Positions 45,325-58,359 of a stretch of 64,000 nt of DNA are shown in pieces (the first letter of the stretch is position 1; each line of letters begins with the position of its first letter). The translations under genes and the position numbers were made by a program. The DNA is from Homarus americanus. Lineage: Eukaryota; Arthropoda; Malacostraca; Decapoda; Nephropidae. The notes beneath the pieces are model-generated. The model made no database searches and was not told the origin of the DNA. It saw only the letters and a list, made by a program, of their open reading frames with translations. The stretch is from assembly GCF_018991925.1 (NCBI RefSeq), contig NW_024744477.1, positions 296,001-360,000 of the forward strand. Direction: 5' to 3'.

Positions 45325-45625
45325 AGCTTAAGGAACAAGGGAAGGTAGGAAGGAAGCTTAAGGAACAAGGGACGGAAGGAAGGAAGGTTGAGGAACAGGG
45401 GAAGGAAGGAAGCTTAAGGAACAGGGGAAGGAAGGAAGGAAGGTTGAGGAACGGGAAGGAAGGAAGGAAGCTTAAGAAACAGGGGAAGGAAGGAAGGAAG
45501 CTTAAGAAACAGGGGAAGGAAGGAAGGTTGAGGAACAGGGGAAGGAAGGAAGAAAGCTTAAGGAACAGGTGAAGGAAGGAAGGAAGCTTAAGGAACAGGG
45601 GAAGGAAGGAAGGTTAAGTACAAGC
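45325..45625. repeat. ~30-bp repeat (aaggaagcttaaggaacagg)
   Basis: About ten units of gcttaaggaacaggggaagg + aagga with gttgagg variants. Confidence 0.92.
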
Positions 45626-45734
45626 GTGAGGCAACACACACACACACACATCTCAGGAACAATAACAAATTACTTTAGCTTCGTTCCCCAGCCAATATAA
45701 CCATAGGAGCATTACCTGTATTGTATTGCTAAGA

Positions 45735-45788
<54 letters not shown>
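45735..45788. repeat. (GT)n microsatellite
   Basis: Pure GT run of about 50 bp. Confidence 0.95.
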
Positions 45789-45790
<2 letters not shown>

Positions 45791-45851
45791 ACATAATCTT
45801 CCACCATCCACTCCAATCCTCAACCATCCACTAGCTCCAGTCTCCCCCTTG

Positions 45852-45925
45852 AAATATTCCGGACTCCCGACATCCGGCAGCCTCTAAAATCCGGACATGG
45901 ATATCCGGCCGCCTCTAAAAACCGG
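45852..45925. mobile_element. Possible pogo/Tigger-type terminal repeat remnant
   Basis: Two units containing atccgg...cgcctctaaaa(a/t)ccgg about 37 bp apart. Repeated TATCCGGAC-like words with 'cctctaaaa' recall ends of pogo/Tigger elements. No second end or transposase was found. Confidence 0.2.
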
Positions 45926-46027
45926 ATAGGTAACTTTAACAGGGTGAAGGACAGGCGGTTGAGAGCCAGGCAAAACAAAGGTGGTTTCTTCCCCTCACAT
46001 AACACATTACTCCTTTGTGGACGCTGC

Positions 46028-46095
46028 TGGGTTAGGTTAGGTTAGGTTAGGTTGGGTTGGGTTAGGTTAGGTTAGGTTAGGTTGGGTTGGGAGTG
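46028..46095. repeat. Interstitial (GGTTA)n
   Basis: About 12 ggtta/gggtt units, then a short ggctgggtggcgaggcggct repeat to 46158. Confidence 0.92.
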
Positions 46096-46158
46096 TGGCT
46101 GGGTCGGCTGGATGGCGAGGTGGATGGGTCGGCTGGGTGGCGAGGCGGCTGGGTGGCT

Positions 46159-47130
46159 ACCTTTGATATCCGTACACAAAAGCAGGACATCACAGCTTAA
46201 TGGAACACAAAAGACTAACGTCATCAGCAGCGGCAGTTTTTGATGTAGCTGTGTTGGCTTAACTATGACCATCAAACCCCGTTTGTATTTTGTTTTATGA
46301 AGTTACCAGGGAGGGGAGGGGTTAAGGGGGCGGGGCGAGGAGGAGGGGGCAAGGGAGGGGCCAAAATCCTCGGGTGAAGTCGTATCAGGAGGCGACAAAA
46401 GCCGAACGCGCCAGAACCTTTCCTATACAGCTGCTCAACCAATGGGGCCCTGTGTGTGTGTGTGTGTGTGTGTGTAAAAGGTCGCTTGGTGTTTGTGTTT
46501 ACCCAGTTCCTTGATGTTTGTGTTTACAGAGGAGTTCTTTGAGGATGGGGTGGGGGGAGTCACGCATTCAGAAACCTAGCTGTGATTTTCATCCTTTTCT
46601 ACACCTGTTTCCTTCGTCTGTTGTGACATTTCCTAAGGCACAGTGTGGGGATGTGGATGATCTTGTGTTACCAGATAGGGGAAATAACCTACTATACTAA
46701 ACACTGGCTAATCCAAACCTTTGTGGCATATAACAAGCCCGAACGAGAAGCCTATCCTAACCATAACTCGGGAACACGAGAGATAAACATTCATATTTAC
46801 ACGATTTTTTTTTACTCGTATCTGATAAAAAAATCGAAATATTTCTTATAATTAAAAATATATTCTCACAAACACACAGAAAATAATATGTTTAAGGGTT
46901 AATAATATGCAATGGCGTTCACAGGGATTTATTTGCTTGTACCCAGAGACCTATCCGTAAATATGCTTCTTGAGTGGCCGCCCATGGATCAAAGGCAGTG
47001 TGACGCGCGCTAAAGAAAACTAAAATATGGAGCGTTTATTCCACTTGTTATTCCATCGTAATTGTGAAATTTACCAGGCCATAAATAGCTTCGTTTATTA
47101 ATATTTATGAGTTTTAGGATTTGTTTTTTT
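46159..47130. other. Mostly unique sequence
   Basis: G-rich 46300-46360 and a GT run 46449-46473. A short twice-occurring phrase (ttgatgtttgtgtttac / ttggtgtttgtgtttac) at 46485-46530. No gene is supported. Confidence 0.4.
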
Positions 47131-47132
47131 CA

Positions 47133-47160
47133 TCACACACACACACACACACACACACAC
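47133..47160. repeat. (CA)n microsatellite
   Basis: Pure CA run. Confidence 0.95.
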
Positions 47161-47629
47161 CATGAAGCTGTTGGGTTAACCTAGCCTTCATATCTAACAC
47201 ACTCCGACACACACACTACCTCAAACTAACACACCTCAAGCCATGTAAGTGTCAAACGAATCCCACGACATAAAGATTAATATCACAACCGATACAAATA
47301 TCCCGCCTACCAAAACAACAATAATACCTCATTTGTTTCTACGTGTGAACATTATACTTACGAAATAATGCTTCCCTCTAAGATTTATACCTTTAAGACT
47401 TATATACTTATACTTCCAAATAATATTACGGAATATTTCGATTATGGTAGTGTAGTTATAAGTGTGTTGAATAGCGCAATGGTCTATTATGACGGTATAA
47501 AGAAGAGTATAAGCGTTCGTTTCATGTCGGGGGGCGCACGGCGAGAGAATTAAATGGTTGTCCACATCTGAAGTAAATGAAGTCGTAGCTGTTCTTGTGA
47601 TCATAAACCGCCTGTGTTGTTGATCCAGA

Positions 47630-47720
47630 CAGACAGAGACAGACAGACAGACAGACAGAGACAGACAGACAGACAGAGACACTGAAATCAGCTCCTCTCA
47701 AAAAAAAAACAAGAGGCAGG

Positions 47721-47766
<46 letters not shown>
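47630..47766. repeat. (CAGA)n and (CA)n
   Basis: cagacagacagagacagac 47630-47680; CA 47724-47766. Confidence 0.93.
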
Positions 47767-47768
<2 letters not shown>

Positions 47769-47904
47769 ACTACCCGGTAACTACACAACCTTGACCTTTA
47801 CCGTTCGCTTGTTTCCCTCCCCCAAAAGAGAGAGTAATTATACCAACATTACTCATAATTGCTGTGGCTTGTGGGGTTATAACCTAACCCCTGGAGTGAG
47901 TCTT

Positions 47905-48062
47905 TCCCCCTTCACTATTCCCTCTTCCCTTTTCACCCTTCATTCTCCCCCTTCCCCCTTCACTCTTCATTCTTCCCCTTCCCTCTCCCACCTTCACCCT
48001 CCCCCCTTCATCCTTCCGCCTTTTCAACACCTTAGAGAGAGAGAGAGAGAGAGAGAGAGAGC
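47905..48062. repeat. CT-rich tract and (GA)n
   Basis: ttcacccttcattctccccc-type repeats 47905-48015; GA 48035-48061. Confidence 0.88.
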
Positions 48063-48173
48063 CGTGATACACTCAGTGCTTGGGGAGGGAGAGGCTACAG
48101 GAGACCGCCCACCAGTGTTTACCATAGCTGATGAGGGGAACCCGGCAGTCTGGCAATGGTCTCACTCCATGCT

Positions 48174-48364
48174 CTACCACCACTACCACCACTACCACCA
48201 CTACCACTACTACCACCACTACCACTACTACCACTACTACCACCACTACCACCACTACCCCCACCCTCCTCCTGTGTGTGTGTGTGTGTATGTATTGTAG
48301 GCACACACATACACATACACAGGCAGTCACGTAAACTTCCTCAATTAGCTCTCCCCTGCCCGTG

Positions 48365-48405
<41 letters not shown>
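48174..48405. repeat. (CCA/CTA)n, (GT)n and (CT)n
   Basis: taccaccactaccac 48175-48262, GT 48273-48290, CT 48367-48404. Confidence 0.93.
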
Positions 48406-48410
<5 letters not shown>

Positions 48411-49550
48411 ATTTTACACCAGATAGGAGTTACAATCATTAGCATTTACTGAACCTTAACACTGTATTTACTGGAGCATAAATTTACAACACGACCAAAA
48501 AAATACCTTAAATTCTCTCCTCTTTCCTTTCGTTAATTCCATCATAAATTCCTCTTTCGTATCTCGTTATCATCCGACTGCTGATGTAACACGAAAATAC
48601 AAACAATATTGGCAATAATTAATGAAAGGTTCCTCAGATGTAAAGATGAATGGTAGTGAAGTGTACTGGTTTAATTAGCGAATATTGGCGTGAGAGTGAT
48701 GAAGCGAACTCGATATTCACCGATACGTTTTACGAATACTACTCTCTCTCTCTCTCTCTCTCACGAAGGACTGACTTGTGAACCATCTCAACCTAAACTT
48801 GATTCGTATCACTTGAAGATTAGGCACCGCAGATTATTTCACCTTAAGATTAACCACCCTGGCGCTAATCTAATCTAGCTCACCCTAACACTAACCTAAT
48901 CTAATCTAATCTAACGCTAACCCAAATAAGTTGATGACACACATAACACATACCGTAACTTAGGCAGTTTTAATAAGGCGGCGACACCTACAGGAGATGC
49001 CTCAGGTGACGCCAATAAACAAGAGCAACACAGAGAGAATGAGAGGCAATGGAAGTCACCACAGTAATGAGATTCTGGAACCCCTGGGCGCCTGACTAAC
49101 AAACCGTAGCCTCTCTCTAACTGTTACCAAGGTGAGCTGTTGACCCAAGGAGAGGGGAAAGGGGGGGAAAGAGAGGGACAAGTGAGGACGGAGGGGGAGA
49201 TAGAGGAGTGGGGAGAGAGGGGGAGGGTGTGGTCATTAAGGCTGCCTCGGGTCATTACCCCTCCAGAGAAGGTCGACCCTCTGACCACACCTCTTAAGCA
49301 ACGGAGGAGGGGGGTAGGAAGGGGGGTGTTTTACTTTTTACTCCAGCTATTAAGGTAAACTATGAGGTATTTAACACAAGGTTTACAGGGATATTAAACC
49401 CCCCTCTTAACAACAGGTGTAATGATAAACCAACTTTCTTAATAGGGGTGAAGTAAAAAAAATAATAACAATACGCCTGTGTGCTCTGAATCTTAGCCAG
49501 GCTGACTTAAAAAAACATCACTTAACACCTCCGTTTAAGGCCTGACCACT
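48406..49550. other. Mostly unique with motif copy and CTAAT repeat
   Basis: CT run 48743-48762; dispersed 30-bp motif copies 8 at 48810-48870 (acttgaagattaggcaccgc, then accttaagattaaccaccct) leading into ctaatctaatctaacgctaa. GA-rich 49145-49230. No gene. Confidence 0.55.
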
Positions 49551-49554
49551 TGGG

Positions 49555-49840
49555 TATGAGTAGGAGGATGAAGGGGAGTAGGAGGAGGAGGAAGAGTAGG
49601 AGGAGGAGGAAGAGTAGGAGGAGGAGGAAGAGTAGGAGGAGGAGGAAGAGTAGGAGGAGGAAGGGGAGTAGGAGGAGGAGGAGGGAGGAGGAGGGAGTAG
49701 GAGGAGGAGGAAGAGTAGGAGGATGAAGGGGAGTAGGAGGAGGAGGAAGAGTAGGAGGAGGAGGAAGAGTAGGAGGAGGAGGAAGAGTAGGAGGAGGAGG
49801 AAGAGTAGGAGGAGGAAGGGGAGTAGGAGGAGGAGGAAAG
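49555..49840. repeat. (GGA)n-type minisatellite
   Basis: Units of gaagagtaggaggaggag with ggaaggggagtagga variants, ~16 units. Confidence 0.93.
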
Positions 49841-50344
49841 ACATCTAAGGTAAGCGCCTCATTCTTAAACCTTTCAAGTGAAGACTGTGTTGTCAGCCAG
49901 ACCTTAACTCACAAGAATCACGGCATCAGCTCAAAAAAAAAGTAAAATATTGAACGACTCATAAACAAGGCGAGGAGGAGGAGGAGTATGAGGGAAGGAA
50001 GGGGGAGAAGAGAGAAAGAGACAAGGAAGAAGTGGGAGAGTGAGGAGGGGTGGGTGGGAGGGGAGCTAAGGTGGCAGGGGAGGGAGGGAGGGAGGGAGAC
50101 GCAAGAATCCACCCAGGGATGAAAGCACCTTCAGACAAGCCTGATCTAAGCACACATTACACAGGGATTATTTTTCCACGAATTCCTGTATCAGAATCTT
50201 GCCCTCTTGCATACTAGACATTTTTCAATCTTATATACCGCTGGAGCTCAATGGAAGATGTTGAAGAGAGTTCCGGCAAAATTTCCCTTCGGAGTGAGGG
50301 AGCCGGGAGGTGCTGGAGGCATTTTCATCATCAGAGCAACCTTG

Positions 50345-50475
50345 GGAGAGCGTGTGGGGGGCCGGCTATTGTGAGAGCCTGAGACCGGCAATCGTGAGAG
50401 CCTGTAACCGGCTATTGCGAGCCTGAGACCGGCAATCGTGAGAGCCTGTAACCGGCTATTGCGAGCCTGAGACCT
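50345..50475. repeat. ~44-bp repeat (gagcctgagaccggcaatcg)
   Basis: About two and a half units alternating gagaccggcaatcgtgag and gtaaccggctattgcgag. Confidence 0.88.
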
Positions 50476-51939
50476 AATAATGAGAATTAGGGCCTCAGTT
50501 TTTAATGGGAAAAATCTTAATGGTTTGGTATTTTTTATTGATCTTAGGACTGAAGCCTATCTGACCTATAATTAATGAAGCAAGAGGCTGGGACATTAAC
50601 GAACTAACAATAACAACATCCCGAGCATCTCACACAAGCACATCCTCTCAGTTCTCTACCGAATTCTGAAACTGCGCGACACTCCATCTTATACACACAC
50701 ACAGACTCGCCTCAGCCCATCAGGATCCCTCGAGTCACTCACTACCACTCAGAAAAGTTAGCTTTCCTCCAGCAATCATAACTACATCAACAAATATTTA
50801 TACACGTCGGCAATTGGATGAAAAGAGCAGTGTATATATAACGTTTTTCTTCGTTGATATTTTATTCCTAAGATGATACTTGGATTTAGCTTTTGTTGCG
50901 TTTCAATCTTCACCAATTTACTTAAAATGTTCGTAAATATACATATAATACACGCATAAGCATCTAGTACCATGGAGAGACAAATAGTACAATTAACAAT
51001 AATCCCTAGTAACACATACTGCTCAAGTAATGTAGTCAATCATGTGGCAATTGCATGAAGTGATTTGTTGCATCACTTGAGTCAACAATATCCAAATACG
51101 TATAAATGTTGCAGGATAAGTTAGGTATACACACTCACACTGCATGTTTTTAGAAGAATATTAATTTTTAACCAGTATTTAACTATTTTGTAAACGCATG
51201 AGCTTATTTTCCCTTAGTGTTCATAGGCAATATTGCAGCCTACTATGTTCTCAAAGGCGCATGGCGGGAAAAAGAGAAGACTTGACTTTTTAAGAAAATT
51301 AATTGGGAATCAATTGGATTAAAAATGTATCGTATGATTAGGCATCTATAAAATGTAACTTGTGAAATGTGTGATTGTCAATTATTATAATGTATTTGGT
51401 TAGTGATGTAATGAAGAAAAAAAATACGTGTTGGGTTGCAAGAAACGTAGTCTACCTGGGGGACAGACAGTGATAACCATAGCTAGTTTCACATCTATAT
51501 ACAATACTGTACTATTATCACATTACTGTTTTATAATACACCATGATATAATAATCCACCCAATCTGTTTTAAAACCCCTGGCTTGTTCCTGTCTAAATT
51601 TACCCCCTCGGTATTGACAATTTTAGGTAACAGTGAACATCAAAGACAGCACTTTTTAATATAGCTCTCTCACCTCTAACTGAACTAGTAAATAAGCCAC
51701 ATATATCACGGCCATCCCACATCAAGTATCCCGTTATATCCAAGTAAATAAAAGTATATATAACGTAAGCAAAAAATAATATACACAGTACTATATAATG
51801 CTGTTTGTAGATCTGGTACCTTTTGATGTATACAATATATTTCTATTCACTATTGGCGCTTCAAATGAACAAGAATAACCAACTTAAATTATACAAGACA
51901 GAATTACCTTAGTTTATGATGTTTTTATTATTATTATTG

Positions 51940-51945
<6 letters not shown>
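50476..51945. other. Unique AT-rich sequence
   Basis: Open frames at 50782-51039 (minus) and 51428-51664 (plus) have no splice or family support. I see nothing else. Confidence 0.4.

Positions 51946-51947
<2 letters not shown>

Positions 51948-52001
<54 letters not shown>
51948..52001. repeat. (TAG)n microsatellite
   Basis: About 18 perfect TAG units. Confidence 0.96.
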
Positions 52002-53261
52002 TTAAGCGTCGTTTGCCAAATATTAAAACATTTGGTTTTTGTCTACTGGGAAAATTAAATTAACAAATTCCAAACATAAAGATGAACTAATTCCATGAGT
52101 AGAATATTTTATTTCGTGTCGTTAGTATTAAAGTCATTTTATGAGTTAAAGTCGATAGCATTGATGATCTCAATATATACCCTTGAAAATCACAACATTG
52201 AAATATAAGCGACAAAATTAACAAGAATAAAACTGAATGAATAGCAACTCACGTGTCAGCTGCCAGAATCTGTGTGACCTTTGTACTGCCGCCAGTCTGA
52301 CATATTTTGATACCTTACAGCTTAATCAATAATGAATGTCAATCAGAATTACAATGATACTTATGTAGTTCTGGGTACTTAAGATCGCCTCATTGTTCAC
52401 GGTAACTGTGACGTTGATGTCAAACAACGTAAATGAAGTTAATTCAGTTCATTTACTGATCAATAGACTCCCTGGTGGTAGGCTGTTTCATCACACTACA
52501 AATCCTCTTATATAATTCCTTTAATATCGTTGATATTTTTTTTATAATTTACTAAAATGAGAAACACTTTTGAAGTTTGCCTGACTTGTCAAAAGAAAGG
52601 AATGGGTCGTTGCTTATAAACCCAAATAAAAGTAAATTGCCTTTAAGAGAAAACTTTGGCAATTTTAGGGGTGACCACATCAAACTTGGCCAGCCACGCA
52701 TGAACACCTCACATTTATTCATTTACACTATTAAATAAAGATGAAGTGCTTTATAACACTTTTTTTACATTTTTATATTATATTTATGTTATCTTAATGC
52801 TATAATGATATTAGTTGACATTCCTATGGTAGTTTTTGAAGCGTAAGATTATTGTTCGTGTGGGGTTCTAGTGATGCCAAATCTCTCGTGTTCTCCCATT
52901 TCCCGCTCCTTAAAACACTCCAGCGTCTGATAAACTTTCTCTTGTCTATTGACATTAATTTATCCTTTTACAAGTAGGGTGCAGTAGTCTTATGAAACTT
53001 CAGAACTCAATCCCCCAAAAAGCGTAGATTTAAAAGTTTGTTCGTTTAATTCTTCTGATGAACAAACTTTGATTAAATTTTTTCCCTAACAACAAAAAAG
53101 TTCGTTGAAAAATCAGACAAGTGTTCCACTTACCAAAGACAAGACAGTAGAAACAGGATGATTTGAACTGCTAGAAGTTATAATGACATTGTGAAGAGAC
53201 TCAGGGAGGTCCACACAGTGTCAGTTCTTTACACAGAGTACAATAGTTATTTACATTTTAG
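52002..53261. other. Unique AT-rich sequence
   Basis: No repeat array, open frame of note or RNA gene was seen. Confidence 0.4.
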
Positions 53262-53334
53262 TCTAACCTAACCTGACCTAACCTAACCTAACCTAACCTA
53301 ACCTAACCTAACCTAACCTAACCTAACCTAACCT
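53262..53334. repeat. Interstitial (CCTAA)n, ~14 units
   Basis: The longest near-perfect AACCT run of the window. Confidence 0.95.
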
Positions 53335-55711
53335 TTTTCTTATTATTGTGAGATGAAGAGGCAGATTTATAAAGTTACCACACTGCTCTACAGGTAATGA
53401 AATATATAGATTAATTCCTCGGTACATGTAAACCTTTCCATCTGTTTCTTCCATCACTTTCATAGTTCAACTTCTCCTTGGCATTTTCCTATCCTATTTA
53501 TTCACCATTGATCTGTTATTGCAGTGTGGCAGCCTGTCTAGTACCATTACATATCCTACCCAATTTGTTTTCCTCCGATGCAACACAAGTTTTACATAAT
53601 TTCCATTGAGTATTCGAGTTTTTGTATCCAACTTCTGTATCAACTTTTATAAGGTAAATCGATAGTTTGTTATTTTTGTAATACATTTTCTAAAGACAGT
53701 TTGTATGCAGACATTAACTGCATCTTAATAACTGATAAACTATATTATTTGACTACATCTCTACAAAATTTCCTCTACAGCATGAATATTGTCTCCAGTT
53801 ATATACTGTAGCTAAGAGGAGTTATGGAGAGATCAAGCAACCTACACAGGGCAGATATACAGGTTGGCAAAATAAACAGTATACAGTAACTTATCAATTC
53901 ATATATTCTGTATATACTATAAATCACCCATATATTCATTGCACTATATACCATTATGCATTTAGTACTATATATTCCAGCCATATATTGTGGGTGTGAA
54001 AAAATCAATTATACTCAGTAGTGATAAATCATTTACAGAACAAGACTCATAGATCCCAAGCATGATAAGTGGTACTATTCTATAATCTCAGTTTTAACAC
54101 AAAGTTTAGAGTATACGCTAGTTCAATTCTTACCACAGGATGAACAGTTACATAATACAGTTTGGGATGTTATGTATGTTCTTCCAGTCATTTTTTTTCC
54201 TAGAACAAGAGACTGTGTTAGGGGATATAGGCAATGGTGTTATTCATTGATGGAGGAATTGTATACAGTATACCTAAATGTGGATATATCCTCATGTGTG
54301 TGTGTGTGTGTGTGGTATAGACGTATTTCCCTTCTGATTCACCTTCTCCTCCACCCTCTCATTCCTCCCTCTCATCCCTCTCTCTCATCCCATTACTCCC
54401 TTTCCTATGTTTCCCTCATTTTCTTGCCTCACCCTCGTTTCCCTCTCACCCTCTCCTCTCCTCCCTCATATTTCATAAGGTCTCACCCCTCACCACTCTC
54501 TCCTCACGTCCACACCAACACACACACCCTCTTGTTACCAACCACACCACACGTATACTCTACTGTGTTCCTTTAATACAGTTATGTCAGCCTTCAGATG
54601 TTTTCATGAATATGTGTGAGAGTTTCAAAATATACATGTATGAATGAATACCTATACATGCTGTAATATGAGATCCACTAGCATTTGTATCCATTGTCCA
54701 AGGAATAAACATATACTGTATTACTGTATTCTTCTGTGTGTTGCTGATGGGTGATGTTGGTTTGTGTTGGGAGGGGAGGGAGGAGGGAGAGGGAGAGACC
54801 AACATGGGAGTTTTCTTACAGGTCTGATGTACCATAGTAAAATACTCTGCACATTTAAAACAACAGTAAGAATAAATACAATATACTTTAACTTATATAA
54901 AATGTATACTACTAAATAAGTATACTTACACTTATGAAATTGATGTACTGATTTATCTAAACTTACAAAATATAAACTAATCATTTACTTACAAAATGTA
55001 TATTACAGAATTATCATTACTTGACATACAAACTCTAATTCTTCAATATAAACATCGTTATATTCTGACTACAAAACTAATTCTTTAATATCAATACAGT
55101 TCCTAAATCATCTTAAAAATTTTAAATACTTTATATCAAAATTCTATTAATTCTATATCAATTTCTAAATACAAAATACTTATCAAAATTCTATATTAAT
55201 CTCTAGGTAAAAATGCTTATTCTGACTGTCAGTTCACTATACAGTATATAATCTGATTACCATTATATTTTATTACTACTGTACTTGAGTCCTAGTTAAT
55301 AAATTCCTACACTATTACTACAATACTGTTCAACACTACAGCTACAGATCATTACTAACTACAGCAAAAGGTCATTGTAGTCATATTGAACTACAAGAAA
55401 ATCTGTAGACAGACTCAAACACTTATAAAGGTGTGGTTAGGTTAGGTTAGGTTAGGTTTTGATCATCTCCGGGATATCAAGACACATATATAGGTGTTGA
55501 TATGTTAGGTGTAGGGGTGTGGGTGTCAGGTAGGTACAGGTGTGGGTGTCAGGTGTGTACAGGTAGAGATATGGAAAGACAACGTTCTCAGATAATTTGG
55601 TAGGAAGATAAAGGAGGAAAAATTGGCAGAGGGATTTGTAAATATATATGAACATGAAGTAAGGGAAAATAAAGTAGATATTGATGTAGAGAGGTTAAGA
55701 TTCAACCAGCC

Positions 55712-55779
<68 letters not shown>

Positions 55780-56218
55780 AGGTTTCCCCACGACCAATGA
55801 AACTGTGACGGCCGATTCCTCCACTGTGGCATTTGTGGTGCGTGTTGCCCTCGGCCTAGCACTGTACATTCGAGCTGTGAATTATTTGATTGTGTTACGC
55901 AGTCTGATTTTTGCTTTTATAAAATAATCTCTACAGCAATATTTTAAAATGCTTTAGAAAATATTCGTTCAGGCACATTAATTGTTGTTGTCGTTACAAA
56001 AAGTCGTTTTCTTATTATAAAATACTGAATTTTTAAAATCAATTGATTTCAAACACGCTACTGAAAAATTTGGAGAATATAAAAATAAAATAATTCTCAG
56101 GACGTTCACGTTGATCCATATTGATTATACTACTGTATTAATTTACCGTGAAAATAAGGTTTATATCACTGAACTAACATTTCTGAGGGAGAGAGAGAAA
56201 TGTAAGTACGTCTTGACA
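53335..56218. other. Mostly unique AT-rich sequence 3' of gene 2
   Basis: Contains GT 54295-54313, CT-rich 54340-54520, a TTAGG run 55437-55456, repeated ggtgtgggtgtcaggt 55515-55555 and CA 55712-55776. Gene 2's 3'UTR must lie just left of 56219, where the sequence differs entirely from that after gene 1. Confidence 0.45.
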
Positions 56219-57314
56219 TTAGAAGTGAGCTGTTGAAAGGCTTTTGAGGGAATATTTGGCGCTGGTACCAAAGGGGTCCGCCAGAGTGCCACTTATAGTG
56301 AAGATGGAGTACCGTGGGGCCCTGGGGTAAAGGGGGGCGTCTGGTCGCTGTGGATCGTCCTCGGACTCTGAGAAGGTGGAGTAGCACTCTGGGTGAATCC
56401 CTGACAGGCTGGGACACTGGTCGCCTCGTCCACTGGAAGCTGGGGTCTGAAAGGCCAACCTGGAGACGTCCGTGCCTGAGTGCCCACTTGTGTCGCAGCT
56501 CTGGGACAAGTGCTGACTCGAGGACTCCTCGTAAGGGCTCCAGGAGTCGTAGTTTTCTGCTGGTTTAGAGGCCTCGAGGCGATCACAGGGGTAGTGAGGG
56601 TGATAAGACGAGAACGACTCCGAGAGAGACGACGAGACCAACTCGTCCTCGACATATCTCGTCTCCGGAATCCTCGAGGACGAATACTTACAACACATGT
56701 CACTCTCTCGTCGGCCTGAGCGGAGGACTGCGTTTAATCTCACTTGGAATTCGTCTCCAGCTGTGTTATGATCGTTGAGCCTGCTGCTGTGGCACAAGAC
56801 GCCTCTAAGGGCGTGAGGACCCGCCTCCTCGCGGGATCTGACGAAGGAGTGAGAGGCAGCCAGGTTCTCCTCCACTCTCTTAGGGCAGCGGAGAAAGATG
56901 GGTTCGACATGTTTTATGTGGGAGGTCCCCGCTGACGGCGTCGACTGAGACACCACCTCACTTGTCGACACGAAGGCACTCGACTCCTCGTCCTCGACAC
57001 TGGGAGAGGCCAGGTGTGTCTCACTGCCTCTACCTCCACCTTCCTTCTTGACCTCGCAGGTAGAGGAGGTGGAGGAGGGAGAGGAAAACAAGGAAGAGGG
57101 AGAAGAGCAGGAGGGGGAGGAGGCCACTGAGGGTGGGCCATCTGTGTGAGGCACATCAGTAGTGTTGTTGTTGACGGCCGCGATGATGGCCACCTTGGAC
57201 ACAGACGACGATGATGACGTGGAGGAGGACGAGGAGGAACTTGACGACGAGGAAGAAGAGCGAGTCCGTTCATCACGTAGCGACGCTGACAACCTCTGGC
57301 GGGACACACGAGCC
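56219..57314 (-). CDS. Gene 2: inverted paralogous copy of gene 1 terminal exon
   Basis: On the minus strand a gtttctccccag acceptor precedes 57314. One base then 364 codons run to TAA at 56221-56219. The first ~170 residues equal those of gene 1 exon E. The middle is diverged (for example LNDHNTAGDEFQVRLNAVLR against AESRTTAGDELQVRLNAILR) with several in-frame length changes. The final ~30 residues are again almost identical (three base differences in ~100 bp). Base identity ends about 12 bases past the stop. The uninterrupted frame despite many changes and only in-frame indels suggests coding constraint, so I call it a gene rather than a pseudogene, but no promoter is shown. It lacks neighbouring copies of exons A-D in the window. 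A perfect GTAAGTAT donor-like site lies inside the frame at 56691-56684. Confidence 0.65.
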
Positions 57315-57341
57315 CTGGGGAGAAACACACACCATTATCAC
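56801..57341 (-). repeat. 541-bp inverted repeat, arm 2 (with 21444-21984)
   Basis: Reverse complement of 21444-21984 with no visible difference. The sharp ends are one base into the diverged coding part on one side, and 27 bases into the intron on the other. Confidence 0.85.
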
Positions 57342-58278
57342 CACCAGGAACAGGTCAAAACACTAATGATTTACACAACTTCAAGTCTACATCACCTCAG
57401 TAACTATTAACTTCCCTTATCCATTAATAGACCATAAAATGATTTATAAATTTAAGATTTTCTTTGGTTATTAGCTGAGGTACATAGTTATGGCCTCAAA
57501 GGGGTACAATGCTTTACCTCATGGCCTCAGGGGTACAAGTTTACCTCATGGCCTCAGGGGTACAAGTTTACCTCATGGCCTCAGGGGTACAAGTTTACCT
57601 CATGGCCTCAGGGGTAATTCAGTTTATGCAAGGTGAAAGACTTGAGGGGCACCAGTGAATCGCGCTCACCCTGGGCCAACTTCCTAAGTAGAGAGAGAGA
57701 GAGAGTCATGCAGGCCACTTGAGCCAGCTCAATATATCTGACTCAGCCACATTCTGGAGTTCACTCTCTCTCTCTCCTCACTATCCTAGGCTCTTCCCTC
57801 ACTATCCCACCCTCTTGCCTCACTATTCTACCCTCTTGCCTCACTATTGCTTCAACCTGTCCATTAATTTATGAAAACTCACGAAAAACTGCGTCTTCAT
57901 CACTACTGGTCCGCCATGTTCCCGGAAGCGAGTGGGGAGGTGAAGTATTTTTTCTCATTTATTTCCTTAAGAATTTTAATTTGATAACAATTTTTGGACG
58001 AAAGAAAGTTTATCATTACGTGTATGTGTGTATGTATGTGTGTGTATGTGTGTTATGTAAGTATGTGTAGGTGTGAGTGTTGTATAAGTGAATGTGTGTT
58101 TGTATGTTTGTATGTATGTATGTATATATGTATGTATATGTATTATGTATACTAATAAATCAAACAATAGACTAGGAATGACATACAGTAAAGACAAAAT
58201 CAACATCACCCCCCCCATCTATACACAGGGGGGTGGGGGGTAATTAACACAGGTAAAGGTGTATAAGAGAGGACTCAC
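57342..58278 (-). other. Presumed intron and flank of gene 2
   Basis: Holds a 27-bp array (57488-57617: cctcaggggtacaagtttac + ctcatgg, four units), short GA and CT runs (57692, 57764), cctcactat repeats, and GT/TATG words 58018-58145. No relatives of exons A-D were found. Confidence 0.6.
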
Positions 58279-58319
58279 CTGGGCAGGGTATTGGTGGAGA
58301 GGAAGGTGACGTCATCCAT
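58279..58319 (-). CDS. Candidate first coding exon of gene 2
   Basis: Reading the minus strand, ATG at 58319-58317 opens MDDVTFLSTNTLP and reaches CCCAG|GTGAGTCC, with the donor starting at 58278. Thirteen codons plus two bases leave phase 2, exactly what the acceptor at 57315 needs (AG+G = Arg). The joined product would be about 378 residues. Support is the strong donor and matching phase only; the frame also stays open a little upstream of the ATG, and no similar exon is seen next to gene 1. Confidence 0.35.
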
Positions 58320-58359
58320 AGTAATATACCCACTACCTACCCACCTACGACCATACCCC

